Made by a program: the position numbers and the translations under genes. Under the pieces are notes generated by a model, which was not told the DNA's origin, made no database searches, and worked only from the letters and a program-made list of their open reading frames with translations. A stretch of DNA of 64,000 nt from contig NZ_KK366004.1 in NCBI RefSeq assembly GCF_000686705.1, forward strand, positions 368,364-432,363, given 5' to 3'. Positions 53,012 through 60,109 of the stretch are shown in pieces; the stretch's first letter is position 1; each line of letters starts with the position of its first letter. The DNA is from Clostridium hydrogeniformans DSM 21757 (lineage in GTDB: Bacteria; Bacillota; Clostridia; Clostridiales; Clostridiaceae).

Positions 53012-55315
53012 ATGAGAGTTTTAAAACAAGAAGATGTTATATACGATTTTCAGTTAAATGGTTTAGATTTAAATAAAAGAGGAGATATAATTTGTGAATA
53101 TAAGGATATTTATAATAAAATTTCTGATATATTAGCTATAAATAGTGATAATTTCAATATATATTTAATTGATGATTATTCTAAGGATAAAATGATTCAT
53201 TTAAAAAGCTATATAGAGAATATATATAAAGAAAAGGAAAGTCCAAAGGATATATGTTATGTAATTTATGAAGATGATAGAAGTCCAAGGGTTTTATATT
53301 TAAATAATGGTATGGGGAAAAGGCTTCAAAAATCTTTGGAGACTCTTCAAAGTAATTTAAACCAAAGTCTATATAGATTTTATAACAGTACCACATTTCA
53401 AGAAAAAGAAAATATATTAGATAATCTTCATAAAAAAAGAGCAGAAATAGTGGAAGAGCTAATGGAAAAAGCTAAAACAGATGGATTTGATATAAAAGCC
53501 ACTACCCATGGGTTTGCATTTTTACCTTTAAAGGATAAAGGCGAAAGTATGAGCACTAAGGAATATGATGACTTAGACTTATTAATTAGAGAAGATATAC
53601 TAAATAAGGTTGGAAAGTTAAAGATTATGGCTGAGGAGGTTCTTGAAAACCTAAAGAAATTAGAATCCACATCCATAGAAAAAATAAAAACAATCCTTAA
53701 TAATTATTTAGAAGAAATTATTGAGGAGGAGAAGATTAACTTTCATAAGGAGTTAGAAGAAGATTTAGAAAGTATTAAGTACTTAGAATATGTTACTGAT
53801 TCCTTAAGGAATAGTCTAATAGAAATTTTTACAGGTATATATGAAGAAGATGAAGAAAAAATAACTAATATTATATTTAAATATAATGTTAATGTTCTTG
53901 TAGACAATGGTGATAGATCACATCCTATGGTATATTTTGAGGAAAACCCCACAGTAGATAATTTAATTGGAGAAATAGAATATGAGAACCATAATGGTAC
54001 CTATATAACAGATGTTACAATGATAAGAGCAGGCTCTATTTTAAAATGTAATGAAGGGGTCATAATTCTTAGACTTATAGATCTAATAAATAATCCAGGG
54101 GCATACCAATATCTAAAAAAATCTTTACTAAGAGGAAAAGCTAATTTCAATTATCATAGGGGGTATTTAGATCTTTTATCTATAAGTGGACTTAAAACAG
54201 AGGATATAGATATAAAAGTTAAGGTTATAATAGTTGGAGATATAGAAGGGTATGATATACTTTATAGTTACGATGAAGACTTTAAAAAGGTATTTTCAAT
54301 TAAAACAGAAAGCAATCCTTTAATATCTATAAATAATGAAGGAAAGATAGAATTTCTAGAAAGAATAAATAGGATAATTGATAATTATAACTTATTTGAT
54401 TTAACATCTAAGGCTGTAAAGGAGATGGCTAAGCTTTCCTCAAGGAAGGCAGAGCATAGAAAAAAACTTTTTATTGATGAGAGTGAAATAAGTAGAATTT
54501 TAAATTTAGCACAAGTAAAAGCTATAAGGGATACTAGAGCTTTTATAGATCATGAGCATATTAGAGAAATAGCTTATGAGAAAGATATTATAGAAAAGGA
54601 AATTTTAAAAGTATATGAAGAAGGAAATATACTTTTAAATGTAACAGGAGAGAGAGTTGGAGCAATAAATGCATTATCAGTGGTAGGAACTGAATATTAT
54701 TCTTTTGGAAGACCTATGAGGGTTACCTGTGTATGTTATAAAGGAAGTGGACATATAATAGATGTTCAAAGAGAAAGTAAGTTAAGTGGAAGTATCCATG
54801 AAAAGTCTTTAAATATACTAAGAGCTTATTTAAATGAAATAACTAACCCTTATAAGGAGCTTCCAGTTGATTTTCATTTAAGTTTTGAGCAAGTTTATGG
54901 AAAAGTAGATGGAGATAGTGCATCAGTTTCAGAAACCATATGTATGCTATCAGCGTTAAGTAAGATTCCTATAAGGCAAAATATATCAGTTACAGGATCT
55001 ATAAATCAATTTGGAGAAGTACAACCTATAGGGGGAGTTAATGAAAAAATAGAAGGCTTTTTTAATGTATGTAAGCTTCTCCATGAAGTAGATGGAAAAG
55101 GTGTATTAATTCCAGAGATTAATTCAAATAATTTAGTTCTTAATTATGAGGTAGAAGAAGCAATAATCAGTGGAAAATTTAAAATATATACTATGAACTC
55201 AATTAATGATGCCATAGAGGTGTTAATGGGAAGTGATGAAAACTCTGTAGAAAATATATTTGAAAAAATTAATGAAGAAATAAATAAATATTATTCTAAG
55301 GAGGAAAAGGAGTAA
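53012..55315 (+). CDS. Lon-like protease without a recognisable ATP-binding motif
   Basis: About 767 residues. The C-terminal third is a Lon (S16) protease domain with catalytic Ser636 in VDGDSASVSETI and Lys679 in GGVNEKIEG; the 43-residue spacing equals that of E. coli Lon (679/722). The N-terminal part has long coiled-coil helices (about 125-280) and a region resembling the AAA module of LonB-like proteins (AGSILKCNEGVIILRLIDLI), but no Walker A GxxGxGKT or clear Walker B. This recalls ATP-independent LonC-type proteases. The ATG at 53,012 gives a conventional start; an in-frame TTG at 52,973 with AAGGGAGGA just inside it is an alternative. Confidence 0.8.
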   Translation: MRVLKQEDVIYDFQLNGLDLNKRGDIICEYKDIYNKISDILAINSDNFNIYLIDDYSKDKMIHLKSYIENIYKEKESPKDICYVIYEDDRSPRVLYLNNGMGKRLQKSLETLQSNLNQSLYRFYNSTTFQEKENILDNLHKKRAEIVEELMEKAKTDGFDIKATTHGFAFLPLKDKGESMSTKEYDDLDLLIREDILNKVGKLKIMAEEVLENLKKLESTSIEKIKTILNNYLEEIIEEEKINFHKELEEDLESIKYLEYVTDSLRNSLIEIFTGIYEEDEEKITNIIFKYNVNVLVDNGDRSHPMVYFEENPTVDNLIGEIEYENHNGTYITDVTMIRAGSILKCNEGVIILRLIDLINNPGAYQYLKKSLLRGKANFNYHRGYLDLLSISGLKTEDIDIKVKVIIVGDIEGYDILYSYDEDFKKVFSIKTESNPLISINNEGKIEFLERINRIIDNYNLFDLTSKAVKEMAKLSSRKAEHRKKLFIDESEISRILNLAQVKAIRDTRAFIDHEHIREIAYEKDIIEKEILKVYEEGNILLNVTGERVGAINALSVVGTEYYSFGRPMRVTCVCYKGSGHIIDVQRESKLSGSIHEKSLNILRAYLNEITNPYKELPVDFHLSFEQVYGKVDGDSASVSETICMLSALSKIPIRQNISVTGSINQFGEVQPIGGVNEKIEGFFNVCKLLHEVDGKGVLIPEINSNNLVLNYEVEEAIISGKFKIYTMNSINDAIEVLMGSDENSVENIFEKINEEINKYYSKEEKE

Positions 55316-55486
55316 AAAATAGAAATATAATTTATATAGCCACTTATGTAGGTTATAAATTAAGAACCATAGAACCCTTTAAGTTTTTCTTTAAAGCCTT
55401 TGAATAAGATATAATATAATTACTGTGGGAATACGAAGTTTTCCTACTTAGAAGATTATGATTATTAGAAGTCATAAAGAGTCAAT

Positions 55487-55540
55487 AAAAGCCCTTTAAG
55501 TATGTAGTAAAAATTACTTATATACTTAAGGGGCTTTTAT
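55487..55540 (+). terminator. Terminator between the Lon-like gene and spoIIAA
   Basis: AAAAGCCCTTTAAGTAT (55,487-55,503) pairs with ATACTTAAGGGGCTTTT (55,522-55,538), one G-U pair, with a further small stem in the loop. The T-run is within the right arm. Confidence 0.85.
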
Positions 55541-55748
55541 ATAAGCAATATTTACGATAATATCTTAAATAGATTATTTTTTAAATATTAATCTCACTAA
55601 GGAGTAAGGGAAAATTATTAGACTCCAAAATAAAAGTTTTATTGTATTAGAAGGTTAAAGAAATTTTATGATTATTTTAACATTTCACTAGTATAATAGG
55701 TTGATTTATAAGATTTAAGAAAAGAAAAATAAAAAAACCTTGGAAAAA

Positions 55749-55777
55749 GAAGGAAAAGCAGCTTGGGTGTAGAATAG
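55749..55777 (+). promoter_or_regulatory. Sigma-H promoter of the spoIIA operon
   Basis: GAAGGAAAA (55,749-55,757), 11-base spacer, GTAGAATAG (55,769-55,777). The known sigma-H consensus is RNAGGAWWW-N11/12-RNNGAATWW, and only the last base differs. Sigma-H/Spo0A control of spoIIA is established in Bacillus, so this fits the expected regulation. Confidence 0.75.
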
Positions 55778-55841
55778 AGATATATGTAAATTTATGTAAG
55801 GAGGTGAACTGCTCTTAATATTATTTAAGGGTGGATATTAT

Positions 55842-56177
55842 ATGTATGTAAAATTTGATAAAATTAGTGATAAACTTGTGGTTACCCTTTTAGGAGAGCT
55901 TGACCATCATAGTTCCGAGGAAGTAAGAAATAAGATAGATAATAATTTAGATGAGGATAATATTAAAAAGCTTATATTAAACTTCTCAGGGGTTACTTTT
56001 ATGGATAGCTCAGGCATAGGAGTAGTAATAGGGAGATATAAAAAGCTTCAGCCTAAAAATGGAGTGGTTTGTGTTACAGAGGTTAATAATAGAGTCAAGA
56101 AGGTATTTGAGATTTCGGGGATGTATAAAATAATTCCTGGATTTGAAACTGTAGAGGAAGCTTTAAATAGTATTTAA
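55842..56177 (+). CDS. spoIIAA: Anti-sigma-F factor antagonist SpoIIAA
   Basis: STAS-domain protein that binds SpoIIAB and frees sigma-F in the forespore. 111 residues; the phosphorylation site is Ser57 in [15 protein letters not shown]. The ATG at 55,842 uses AAGGGTGG (55,827-55,834). A second, stronger AAGGAGGTGA at 55,798-55,807 lies upstream with no ATG, GTG or TTG at working distance. First gene of the conserved spoIIAA-spoIIAB-sigF operon. Confidence 0.96.
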   Translation: MYVKFDKISDKLVVTLLGELDHHSSEEVRNKIDNNLDEDNIKKLILNFSGVTFMDSSGIGVVIGRYKKLQPKNGVVCVTEVNNRVKKVFEISGMYKIIPGFETVEEALNSI

Positions 56178-56190
56178 TGGAGGGATAGAA

Positions 56191-56622
56191 ATGTTTAATA
56201 ACAGTATGAAAATAGAGTTTTTAAGTAAGTCAGAAAATACAGCTTTTGCAAGAGTTTCTGTAGCTGCTTTTGTATCACAACTGGACCCAACCATAGAAGA
56301 ACTATCGGATTTAAAAACAGCAGTTTCTGAGGCGGTAACCAATTCTATAATTCATGGATATGAAAATAGACAAGATGCTTGGGTTAAAATAGAAGCTATA
56401 ATTGAAGGGAAAGAGGTCACTGTAATTGTAGAAGATGAAGGAGTAGGAATAGGAAATATAAAAGAAGCTATGGAACCTCTATATACCTCGAGGCCAGATC
56501 TTGAAAGATCTGGTATGGGATTTACTGTTATGGAAAGCTTTATGGATAATTTAAAGGTTAGCAGTGAAGAAGGAAAGGGAACTAGGGTTATAATGAAGAA
56601 AAATTTTTATAGCTTAAGTTAG
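56191..56622 (+). CDS. spoIIAB: Anti-sigma-F factor / protein kinase SpoIIAB
   Basis: GHKL-family kinase that sequesters sigma-F and phosphorylates SpoIIAA. 143 residues with the N box [11 protein letters not shown] near 47, G1 box VEDEGVGIG near 85 and G2 box [12 protein letters not shown] near 105. GGAGGG precedes the ATG; it is followed closely by sigF. Confidence 0.97.
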   Translation: MFNNSMKIEFLSKSENTAFARVSVAAFVSQLDPTIEELSDLKTAVSEAVTNSIIHGYENRQDAWVKIEAIIEGKEVTVIVEDEGVGIGNIKEAMEPLYTSRPDLERSGMGFTVMESFMDNLKVSSEEGKGTRVIMKKNFYSLS

Positions 56623-56631
56623 GTGAAGTTT

Positions 56632-57387
56632 ATGGATGACGCAATCTTAAAAAAAGAGTCCTATAACTATGACGATAATGAAAAGCTCCTAGTTCTTGCT
56701 AAAAAAGGAGATAAGGCTGCTCTTGACATATTGATAGAAATGAACCTTCCCTTAGTTTCTTCCATAAGCAAAAAGTTTTCAAATAGAGGCTATGATTACG
56801 AAGATATATATCAGATAGGCTCTATGGGCCTTGTAAAGGCTATAAATAACTTTGATAATTCTTATAATGTAAAATTTTCTACCTATGCAGTGCCCATGAT
56901 AATAGGAGAAATAAAAAGATTTTTAAGAGATGACGGAATGATAAAGGTCAGTAGAGGAGTTAAAAATACTGCAAGAAAACTTCACTATGACAGGGAACAT
57001 TTAACAAAAGAGTTAGATAGGGAACCAACTATAGAAGAACTTTCGGAGTATTCAGGGATAGATAAGGAAGAGATTGTGTTTGCCCTTGAATCTATAAATA
57101 ATATAAATTACTTATATGATACCATTCATCAGGATGAGGGCGCTCCAGTAATGCTTATAGATAAGCTTAGTGAGAAGGCTAATGAAGAAACCTCTGTGGT
57201 GGATAGGATAGCATTAAAAGAAGCCTTAAGAGATTTGGAACCTAGATCTAGACAAGTTATAATGCTTAGATACTTTAAAGATAAAACCCAAGTTCAAGTA
57301 GCAAAAATTTTAGGAATAAGTCAGGTTCAGGTATCTAGGATTGAAAAAAAGGTGTTAATAAAAATGAAAGATATGCTGACAGAATAG
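56632..57387 (+). CDS. sigF: Forespore sigma factor sigma-F
   Basis: First compartment-specific sporulation sigma factor. About 251 residues: region 2 YEDIYQIGSMGLVKAINNFD and VKFSTYAVPMIIGEIKRFLR, region 3 REPTIEELSEYSGI, region 4 helix-turn-helix TQVQVAKILGISQVQVSRIE. The ATG at 56,632 follows AGGTGA (56,621-56,626); an in-frame GTG at 56,623 lies inside that site. The stop codon is embedded in the terminator stem. Confidence 0.96.
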   Translation: MDDAILKKESYNYDDNEKLLVLAKKGDKAALDILIEMNLPLVSSISKKFSNRGYDYEDIYQIGSMGLVKAINNFDNSYNVKFSTYAVPMIIGEIKRFLRDDGMIKVSRGVKNTARKLHYDREHLTKELDREPTIEELSEYSGIDKEEIVFALESINNINYLYDTIHQDEGAPVMLIDKLSEKANEETSVVDRIALKEALRDLEPRSRQVIMLRYFKDKTQVQVAKILGISQVQVSRIEKKVLIKMKDMLTE

Positions 57388-57415
57388 AGCATTTAATTAA
57401 GTGCTCTATTTTTAT
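57383..57415 (+). terminator. Terminator of the spoIIA operon
   Basis: AATAGAGCA (57,383-57,391) with TGCTCTATT (57,402-57,410), then T-rich sequence. The sigF TAG (57,385-57,387) lies in the left arm. Confidence 0.85.
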
Positions 57416-57431
57416 TTTGAAAAAAATTGGG

Positions 57432-57609
57432 TATAATAAAATAGAAGGAATCTACCTTCAGATTGTGTTCTTTCCACCACCTGAAGGTTAGATAAGCTCA
57501 TCTAGGGTTGTGGCAACTGTTATCCACCACCTTTTAGAGGATGGGGGCGTTACAGTTAGTAGCCATGAGATAAATGGACAGTATAAGCAGGAAAACAGGA
57601 GGATGACAT
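57432..57609 (+). ncRNA. Structured RNA or leader between sigF and a 61-residue gene
   Basis: A TATAAT box (57,432-57,437) would start an RNA near 57,444. The RNA is far richer in G+C than its flanks and strongly self-complementary. TCTACCTTCAG (57,451-57,461) pairs with CTGAAGGTTAGA (57,481-57,492) with one bulge; GAAGG (57,444-57,448) can compete for the same CCTTC. AACTGT (57,515-57,520) can pair with ACAGTT (57,552-57,557), CTCAT (57,497-57,501) with ATGAG (57,565-57,569), and ATCC (57,522-57,525) with GGAT (57,539-57,542). CCACCACC occurs twice (57,474-57,481 and 57,524-57,531), and each copy can pair with GGTTGTGG (57,506-57,513) but for one mismatch. It ends at the GGAGG of the next gene. 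A riboswitch-like leader or a stand-alone RNA, for example of the clostridial raiA type, are both possible; I cannot assign a family. Confidence 0.6.
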
Positions 57610-57795
57610 ATGGAGGTAAAGATTTATTTAAAAGGACAAAACGCTCCTATTACCTATATGGGAGATAGGATTGATGTTTTAGATTTTAAGATGAATGGGG
57701 TAGATTATAAGCAGATAAGAACCTTTAAAAAAGGTTTTTCAAAAAGTGAGCTTATAGAAACTAAGGCAATAACTAGAATATATGAAATGGAATAA
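57610..57795 (+). CDS. Small hypothetical protein, 61 residues
   Basis: Not recognised. 61 residues, apparently beta-rich: MEVKIYLKGQNAPITYMGDR, then IDVLDFKMNGVDYKQIRTF and a basic turn before the acidic end ITRIYEME. No membrane helix or signal peptide. AGGAGG (57,597-57,602) precedes the ATG. It follows the structured RNA directly and is closed by its own perfect hairpin terminator, so RNA and gene form a private transcription unit between sigF and spoVAC. Confidence 0.7.
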   Translation: MEVKIYLKGQNAPITYMGDRIDVLDFKMNGVDYKQIRTFKKGFSKSELIETKAITRIYEME

Positions 57796-57797
57796 GT

Positions 57798-57840
57798 AAA
57801 GCTAATTAAGAATTTTAAAATTCTTAATTAGCTTTTTTTT
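57798..57840 (+). terminator. Terminator after the 61-residue gene
   Basis: AAAGCTAATTAAGAATTTT (57,798-57,816) is followed at once by its exact complement (57,817-57,835), then T residues: a 38-base perfect palindrome. Confidence 0.9.
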
Positions 57841-58066
57841 TCTAGAGGTAATCTATAATTTTAATAATTTATTTAAGTTAGGTCTAGAAATAATAATTAC
57901 AAAATCACAAAAACATGAACTTATAATTTATGTTAAAGAAAATTTCATTTAAATATGAAAAACCTAAAAATACCAACAAACTTATAAGGGAATAATTCAT
58001 CAGTTTTTGCATATTAAAAAGAAACCTTGGAAAAATAAACTTATAGGTAAGGAGGGTATTAATATT

Positions 58067-58537
58067 ATGAAAAATTCAAAAAGCAAAGAAAATATTATAA
58101 AAAAAGAATTCTCAAAGCTTTCAACAGAGATAGAACCTAAAAATAAGCTTATAAAGAATTGTTTTTTTGCATTTATAATAGGCGGACTTTTATGTGTTGT
58201 TGGACAATTCTTTAATAATTTATTTACGAATATGGGATTATCAGAAGAAAATGTGGGATCCACAGTTTCTATAATCATGGTTTTCATAGGAGCTAGTCTT
58301 ACTGGAGTAGGTATTTATGATAAGATAGCCAATTTTGCAGGAGCAGGTACCGTAGTACCTATAACTGGTTTTGCAAACTCTATAGTTGCTCCAGCCATTG
58401 AATTTAAAAAAGAAGGTTTTGTTTTCGGGGTAGGAGCTAAGATGTTTACCATAGCAGGACCAGTTCTTGTATATGGAATAAGCACTTCTGTTATAGTTGG
58501 AATAATACATTATTGCGCTAATTATCTGTTTAAATAG
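58067..58537 (+). CDS. spoVAC: Stage V sporulation protein AC
   Basis: Inner-membrane channel component moving dipicolinic acid (and Ca2+) into the forespore and out at germination. About 156 residues with membrane segments near 29-52, 67-90, 100-118 and 132-153; AFIIGGLLCVVGQFFNNLF and GTVVPITGFANSIVAPAIEF are SpoVA signatures. The ATG at 58,067 is used because AAGGAGG lies at 58,049-58,055; an in-frame TTG at 58,007 is less likely. CATATTA at 58,010-58,016 resembles a sigma-G -10 element but no good -35 goes with it. Confidence 0.94.
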   Translation: MKNSKSKENIIKKEFSKLSTEIEPKNKLIKNCFFAFIIGGLLCVVGQFFNNLFTNMGLSEENVGSTVSIIMVFIGASLTGVGIYDKIANFAGAGTVVPITGFANSIVAPAIEFKKEGFVFGVGAKMFTIAGPVLVYGISTSVIVGIIHYCANYLFK

Positions 58538-58550
58538 AAAGGGGATTCTT

Positions 58551-59570
58551 ATGGAGAAGAGAGTAGGACTTCAAACAGTAAAGCTAGAGAAGAAGCCTAA
58601 AATTCTTGCAGCTACAAGTATAGTAGGACCTAAGGAGGGAAGAGGGCCGTTAAAAGACTTTTTTGATATAATTTTAAGTGATGATACTAATGGAAAGGAC
58701 ACATATGAAAGAGCAGAAAGTTCTATGATGTATCATGCTATAAAGGAATCAATAAAAAAGGCGAAACTTAAGGAAGAAGATATAAATTATATGTTTGCAG
58801 GAGATTTACTTAATCAATTAGCATCATCAAACTTTGTGGCTAGAGATTTGGATATACCATTTGTAGGTCTTTATGGAGCATGTTCAACCATGTCAGAGTC
58901 TTTAGGTATTGCCTCCTTAATTATGGATGGAGGATTTGCAGACTATGCTATTGCGTCTACATCCTCTCACTTTAGTTCTGCAGAAAGACAGTTTAGATTT
59001 CCATTAGAATTTGGAAGTCAAAGGGCAGAAACCAGTCAATGGACAGTAACAGGTTCAGGTGCCATGGTTTTAGGGCTTAAGGGAGATTTCCCAGAGGTTA
59101 CTTATGTAACCACAGGGAAGGTAAAGGATTATGGAATAAAGGATGCAAATAATATGGGTGCTGCTATGGTACCAGCAGCAGTTGATACTATTTATAATCA
59201 TTTTAAGGATACAGGATTTAAGCCTAGCGATTATGACATCATAGCTACAGGGGACTTAGGAAAGGTAGGACGAGAAATAACAGAAAAGCTACTTTTAGAG
59301 TATGGATATGATGTTCGTGGAATATATATTGATTGCGGAGAAGAGATTTTTGATTCTAACACTCAAAATACAGCATCAGGAGGTAGTGGTTGTGGATGTT
59401 CTGCTGTTGTAACCTGTGGGTATATATATAAAAGTATGCTTCAGGGAAAAATCAAGAGAGCTTTAATTGTATCAACAGGAGCTTTAATGAGTACTACATC
59501 CTCCTTCCAAGGTGAAAGTATACCTGGTATTGCCCATGGAGTAACCATCGAATATAAGGGGGGTAAGTAA
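58551..59570 (+). CDS. spoVAD: Stage V sporulation protein AD
   Basis: Soluble, thiolase-fold SpoVA component that binds dipicolinic acid. 339 residues; MFAGDLLNQLASSNFVARDL and FVGLYGACSTMSESLGIASL near 103, TSSHFSSAERQFRFPLEFG near 142, and Gly/Cys-rich NTASGGSGCGCSAVV near 282. GGGG precedes the ATG, 13 bases after spoVAC; the next gene begins one base after its stop. Confidence 0.96.
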   Translation: MEKRVGLQTVKLEKKPKILAATSIVGPKEGRGPLKDFFDIILSDDTNGKDTYERAESSMMYHAIKESIKKAKLKEEDINYMFAGDLLNQLASSNFVARDLDIPFVGLYGACSTMSESLGIASLIMDGGFADYAIASTSSHFSSAERQFRFPLEFGSQRAETSQWTVTGSGAMVLGLKGDFPEVTYVTTGKVKDYGIKDANNMGAAMVPAAVDTIYNHFKDTGFKPSDYDIIATGDLGKVGREITEKLLLEYGYDVRGIYIDCGEEIFDSNTQNTASGGSGCGCSAVVTCGYIYKSMLQGKIKRALIVSTGALMSTTSSFQGESIPGIAHGVTIEYKGGK

Positions 59571-59571
59571 A

Positions 59572-59931
59572 ATGATGAGTTATGTAAATGCCTTTATAGT
59601 AGGTGGAATAATATGTGTAATAGCTCAAATACTCATGGATAGGACTAAACTTACTCCTGCCAGAATACTAGTGGCCTTTGTAACCTTAGGGGTTATATTA
59701 GGAGGACTTGGATTATATGAGCCTATAGTTAAAATAGGAAAAGCTGGAGCTACAGTTCCACTACCAGGCTTTGGATATTCTTTAGCTAAGTCTACAATAA
59801 AGGAAGTAGATAAAATAGGTATACTTGGAGCTTTTACTGGAGGAATAAAAGGAACTGCTGCAGGTATAACGGCGGCAATATTATTTGGATATATAATGGC
59901 ATTAATATTTAATCCTAAAACTAAGGAATAA
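59572..59931 (+). CDS. spoVAE: Stage V sporulation protein AE (SpoVAEb type)
   Basis: Third core SpoVA membrane component, 119 residues with about four hydrophobic segments (5-20, 31-50, 58-80, 92-113) and the signatures GGIICVIAQILMDRTKLTPA and GATVPLPGFGYSLAKSTIK, parallel to those in SpoVAC. Completes the minimal clostridial set AC-AD-AE. Either ATG (59,572 or 59,575) could be the start. Confidence 0.94.
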   Translation: MMSYVNAFIVGGIICVIAQILMDRTKLTPARILVAFVTLGVILGGLGLYEPIVKIGKAGATVPLPGFGYSLAKSTIKEVDKIGILGAFTGGIKGTAAGITAAILFGYIMALIFNPKTKE

Positions 59932-59958
59932 ATTTAATATATTTAAAATTTATATTAA

Positions 59959-60036
59959 AAGACCCCTATAATCTATACAAAATTATTCCATATATGATAT
60001 GATAAAGTGGATATTATTTAGATGGGGTCTTATTTT
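59959..60036 (+). terminator. Terminator-like long hairpin after spoVA
   Basis: AAGACCCC (59,959-59,966) pairs with GGGGTCTT (60,024-60,031), followed by ATTTT. The 57-base loop is AT-rich and may fold further. The GC core and T-run support termination, but the loop is unusually long. Confidence 0.6.
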
Positions 60037-60109
60037 CCCTCTAAATTTAGATGAATTTGTCCTAAGTGGTAAAAGAGGATGAATTTATAATATAAGAAGG
60101 AGTATATGC

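Larger units (their letters stand above)
55316..55841. other. 526-base region before spoIIAA
   Basis: No conventional gene. It contains overlapping TATAAT boxes at 55,410-55,420, a 13-codon open frame at 55,458-55,499, a strong terminator at 55,487-55,538, and the sigma-H promoter of the spoIIA operon at 55,749-55,777. Confidence 0.6.

Noticed and set aside
55809-55841. CTG start giving SpoIIAA an 11-residue extension
   Set aside because: The codon is only one base from the end of the ribosome site, the added residues do not look like SpoIIAA, and the ATG at 55,842 has its own site.
57432-57609. T-box, SAM, cobalamin or c-di-GMP riboswitch in the structured RNA
   Set aside because: I could not find the conserved core sequences I know for those classes, so no class is assigned.
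58007-58066. 20-codon N-terminal extension of SpoVAC from a TTG
   Set aside because: AAGGAGG lies between the TTG and the ATG at 58,067, and the extension does not look like SpoVAC.
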